Part shown: one piece after another, positions 5,912-7,689 of the stretch
Layout: every line of letters starts with the position of its first letter
Position numbering within the stretch: the first letter of the stretch is position 1
Assembly: GCA_029932835.1 (NCBI GenBank)
Contig: JAOZPI010000001.1
Coordinates: 1 to 7,689 of the forward strand
Direction of reading: 5' to 3'
DNA length: 7,689 bases
Source: an archaeon
GTDB taxonomy: Archaea; Altiarchaeota; Altiarchaeia; JAFGQM01
Notes under the pieces: generated by a model
Told to the model about the DNA's origin: nothing
Databases searched by the model: none
The model's input: only the letters and a program-made list of their open reading frames with translations
Position numbers and translations under genes: made by a program

Positions 5912-5932
5912 TTTGAGATTCAAATAATTTGG

Positions 5933-6229
5933 ATGAAAAGAAAATCACAGGGGAGAAAGACCGCGCAGCGCCTAGAAAGGCCCAGGGGGTTGGGGTTCTA
6001 TAGAAGGGTCCCACTTGGAGCAAAAATTGACAGAGCTGTGGATAGAGAGGAGAATAATAAGGCTATAGCGTTGATGCGAAAGAGTGAGCAGATATTAACA
6101 CTAAGGAGGAGAAGGATAGGAGAAGGGTTGAGAAACGCGGAAACAGAAAAGGAAAGAGCCAGGTATGAAAGATGGATGAGAAGGGTGAACAAGCGACTGG
6201 GCAAACTATGCTATCACCTTAGGGGATGA
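5933..6229 (+). CDS. Small arginine-rich protein of unknown function
   Basis: I do not recognise this 98-residue protein. It is extremely basic: 31 Lys or Arg (22 Arg) against 11 Asp or Glu. The N-terminal third (SQGRKTAQRLERPRGLGFYRR) looks extended and nucleic-acid-binding. From about residue 32 onward it appears helical, with a run of four arginines at about 58-61 (LTLRRRRIGEG), a charged segment NAETEKERARYERW, and a basic end, RRVNKRLGKLCYHLRG. There is no signal peptide or membrane segment. It starts about 27 bases after a TATA box with no SD, so is probably leaderless, and its stop overlaps the next gene's start as ATGA. The overlap, the promoter and a full-length open frame support a real gene. 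An RNA- or DNA-binding role is inferred from composition alone. Confidence 0.7.
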   Translation: MKRKSQGRKTAQRLERPRGLGFYRRVPLGAKIDRAVDREENNKAIALMRKSEQILTLRRRRIGEGLRNAETEKERARYERWMRRVNKRLGKLCYHLRG

Positions 6230-6798
6230 CGGAGGACATCATACCTGTGTTATCAGAAGGGTGGTGGGCGAATTCGTATATAATTGGAAATTTTTTGGTA
6301 GACGCAGGGGCGCGAATTGAGGGGGTGGAACCCAAAGTTATAATCCTAACCCACTGTCATTTTGATCACTGCGCGGCTGTGGAGGAGATTCAAAGGGAGA
6401 CTGGATGTGAGGTCTGGATGAGCAGGGAGGAGGCAAGGTTCTTTGAGAGGGGGAGGAGGGAATCCAGCGCTGCGGATTTTTTTGGAGTAGAGGTGGACTT
6501 GGGATTTGAGATAACGCGGGTGTTGTCAGAGGGGGACGAGATAGGGGTGGGAAAAAAGAAGTACAGGGTAGTATTGACTCCTGGGCATACTCCAGGGAGC
6601 ATTTCCCTCTATGAGCCAAAGGGAGGGTCCTTAATCTCAGGGGACACGCTCTTCGTTGATGGTGTGGGGAGGTCTGACCTACCAGGAGGAGATGAGAACG
6701 CACTCTTGCGATCCCTGGAGCGCCTCTCTGAGATGGAGATAAAAAATCTGTATCCAGGACATGGGCCATTAGGGAGGGGGAACATCCACCCGCATTGA
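6226..6798 (+). CDS. Metallo-beta-lactamase fold hydrolase, glyoxalase II-like
   Basis: This is a 190-residue metal-dependent hydrolase, probably acting on a thioester or similar ester in the cytoplasm; the substrate is unknown. The metal-binding set is complete: THCHFDH with His43, His45, Asp47 and His48, then His121 in TPGHTPGS, the bridging Asp140 in SGDTLF, and His179 in YPGHGP. The sequence between, FVDGVGRSDLPGGDENALLRSLERL (143-167), is typical of glyoxalase II-like proteins and persulfide dioxygenase relatives. The length suits a minimal single-domain form lacking the C-terminal substrate domain of classical glyoxalase II. It overlaps the upstream small basic gene by ATGA and has no properly spaced SD, so it depends on coupling. 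The pairing with a basic protein raises the alternative of a nucleic-acid-related MBL enzyme, but no beta-CASP domain is present. Confidence 0.92.
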   Translation: MTEDIIPVLSEGWWANSYIIGNFLVDAGARIEGVEPKVIILTHCHFDHCAAVEEIQRETGCEVWMSREEARFFERGRRESSAADFFGVEVDLGFEITRVLSEGDEIGVGKKKYRVVLTPGHTPGSISLYEPKGGSLISGDTLFVDGVGRSDLPGGDENALLRSLERLSEMEIKNLYPGHGPLGRGNIHPH

Positions 6799-6824
6799 GG
6801 GTTTTGATATTTGAAGGGCAAGAG

Positions 6825-7391
6825 CTAAGATCTGTCTTTTTTGAGAGATTCTAGGGGACGGTTCAAGCGTTTGTGGTGCTCTTGGATCAGCCGCTCCATC
6901 TCCCTTGGGGTTGTTATCTTAGCAACACCAGTAAAGGCCTCAGCAAATGCCGTATGGATCGCTATGTCTCGGTTGAGATGCTCAAGGGCTTCTCTCACCT
7001 TCACCGCATGCTGAGGCTTATAACCACCCTTCCTCAGCTTCTCCATCATGGTGTTTCTGAGGCGCATCAACCTAAGGGTATTGCCAAGGTCAAGAATGTG
7101 GATACGACTCCTAAGCTGATTAAGGTAGCGGGCAACCTCTGGATCATCCGGATGTGTCATAAATTCAAACCTCTGTAAAAAGGTCTTCTCGACCTGCTCC
7201 TCAAAGGAAAGCCTCCCCTTGGCCTCCTCCTGATGTAGTTGTTCTAGCCTCTTCCGGACAATCTCTCTTCCTTTCTTGGTGTAGATCCCCTTGTTCTTGT
7301 AATGCGTAGCTAATCTGCGCTCTATATCCTCATGCCTTTTCAGGGGTAGAGATGAAGGAAGCGGGGACTTTGGCGGTCGTGGAGATGGCAT
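6825..7391 (-). CDS. Uncharacterised helical, highly charged protein following pheS
   Basis: I do not recognise this 188-residue protein. The first 18 residues are proline-rich (MPSPRPPKSPLPSSLP) and probably disordered. From residue 19 on, the sequence is almost all charged amphipathic helix: RRLATHYKNKG, a long segment KKGREIVRKRLEQLHQEEAKGR (39-60), RFEFMTHPDDPEVARYLNQLRSR (74-96), LRLMRLRNTMMEKLRKGGY (106-124), then AVKVREALEHLNRDIAIHTAFAEAF (129-153). There are no membrane segments, cysteines or metal motifs. Its ATG directly abuts the pheS stop codon, and a GAGGTG site with a 6-base spacer lies within the last pheS codons, so it is co-transcribed and well translated. In many archaea pheT follows pheS; here this protein does. 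A scaffold or nucleic-acid-binding role is possible but is only a guess. Confidence 0.8.
   Translation of the reverse strand: MPSPRPPKSPLPSSLPLKRHEDIERRLATHYKNKGIYTKKGREIVRKRLEQLHQEEAKGRLSFEEQVEKTFLQRFEFMTHPDDPEVARYLNQLRSRIHILDLGNTLRLMRLRNTMMEKLRKGGYKPQHAVKVREALEHLNRDIAIHTAFAEAFTGVAKITTPREMERLIQEHHKRLNRPLESLKKDRS
6834..6842 (+). terminator. T6 run after the MBL gene
   Basis: GTCTTTTTT (T6 at 6837-6842) lies about 40 bases past the MBL stop codon, inside the 3' end of the convergent gene. A run like this is enough to end archaeal transcription. The 26-bp gap between the two convergent stops holds nothing else. Confidence 0.4.
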
Positions 7392-7689
7392 TTAAAACAC
7401 CTCTCTGGTTTTGTAGGATCTCAACCACTCTATATTATTTCGATAAAAAACTCTTAAATCGTTAAGACCCATTTTTAGCATTAGGGGTCGTTCAATGCCA
7501 AGGCCCCATGCCAAAACCGGGACCTCCCTCCCCAATAACGGCTTTACCACTTCAGGACGGAATATCCCAGATCCGCCCAACTCCACCCACTCCCTCTTCT
7601 CCTCAAAGTATACCTCCGGCTCGCAGCTCATTTCTGTGTATGGAAAATATGCAGGTCTAAATCTTATTTTTTTGTAGCCCATTTTTTCT
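7392..7689 (-). CDS. pheS: Phenylalanyl-tRNA synthetase alpha subunit, C-terminal 98 residues (cut by window edge)
   Basis: PheS is the catalytic class II subunit of the alpha2-beta2 enzyme that charges tRNA-Phe. Only the C-terminal end is present, and the frame continues past the right edge (an in-frame Glu-Lys precedes the apparent Met at 7682, so that Met is internal). The archaeal/eukaryal-type signature is clear: KKIRFRPAYFPYTEMS, then WVELGGSGIFRPEV, then class II motif 3 in VLAWGLGIERPLML, where the arginine contacts ATP. The residue after that arginine is Pro where Leu-Ala is common, a small variation. It is the upstream partner of the 188-residue unknown protein, with no space between them. 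Confidence 0.95.
   Translation of the reverse strand, partial: EKMGYKKIRFRPAYFPYTEMSCEPEVYFEEKREWVELGGSGIFRPEVVKPLLGREVPVLAWGLGIERPLMLKMGLNDLRVFYRNNIEWLRSYKTREVF
7398..7403 (-). promoter_or_regulatory. Shine-Dalgarno site for the 188-residue protein, inside the pheS end
   Basis: The minus strand reads GAGGTG with six bases (TTTTAA) before the ATG at 7391, and the pheS stop TAA falls in that spacer. This decides the start codon and argues that the unknown gene is genuinely translated. Confidence 0.75.

Noticed and set aside
5499..5927. Long plus-strand open frame opposite pyrF (142 codons)
   Set aside because: It is antisense to a well-supported pyrF and its product has no family resemblance; it is a shadow of that gene.
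6008..6016. TCCCACTT inside the small basic gene as a second operator half-site
   Set aside because: It is within coding sequence, unpaired, and an 8-mer match on either strand is not surprising in this length.

Overview
The window reads as archaeal chromosomal DNA. The proteins are of archaeal type (a PheS C-terminus, a compact 229-residue OMP decarboxylase, an AbrB-type regulator). TATA-like boxes sit about 25 bases before several first genes that lack Shine-Dalgarno (SD) sequences. Some downstream genes do carry GAGGTG-type SD sequences, and genes are coupled by ATGA overlaps. Arginine is mostly AGG/AGA and ATA is common. I cannot name the lineage from this sequence; an uncultured or euryarchaeal-like archaeon is plausible. 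It looks like ordinary housekeeping DNA: I see no insertion sequence, CRISPR array, rRNA or tRNA.

Layout. Positions 1-3124 (minus strand, read right to left) form a compact histidine cluster: an AbrB-ACT fusion regulator, hisS, hisG, then hisD, which runs off the left edge. The first three genes are joined by ATGA stop/start overlaps, and hisD follows hisG after 9 bases with a strong SD. A 95-bp divergent promoter (3125-3219) separates this cluster from yjbQ (plus strand, 3220-3639). It holds a shared TATA-like box, a 10-bp palindrome and a perfect 9-bp inverted repeat beside the regulator's start codon. A 239-bp gap with a purine-rich direct repeat and hairpins (3640-3878) separates yjbQ from the convergent enolase gene. 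Enolase and pyrF (minus strand, 3879-5882) form a probable two-gene unit. A second divergent promoter (5883-5932) has one near-symmetric TATA box serving pyrF on one side and a two-gene plus-strand unit on the other: an arginine-rich 98-residue protein and a glyoxalase II-like metallo-hydrolase. The right end (minus strand) carries the C-terminus of PheS followed directly by an unrecognised helical protein of 188 residues.

How the parts work together. The left third makes histidine (HisG, first step; HisD, last step) and charges tRNA-His (HisS), headed by a protein that combines a DNA-binding fold with an amino-acid-sensing fold. The simplest reading is a self-contained, probably autoregulated histidine-supply unit. 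The rest is central metabolism (enolase, UMP synthesis), a possible thiamine-related enzyme (YjbQ), Phe-tRNA charging, and two uncharacterised proteins. The best candidates for something undescribed are the AbrB-ACT regulator with its palindrome, and the two unknown proteins.
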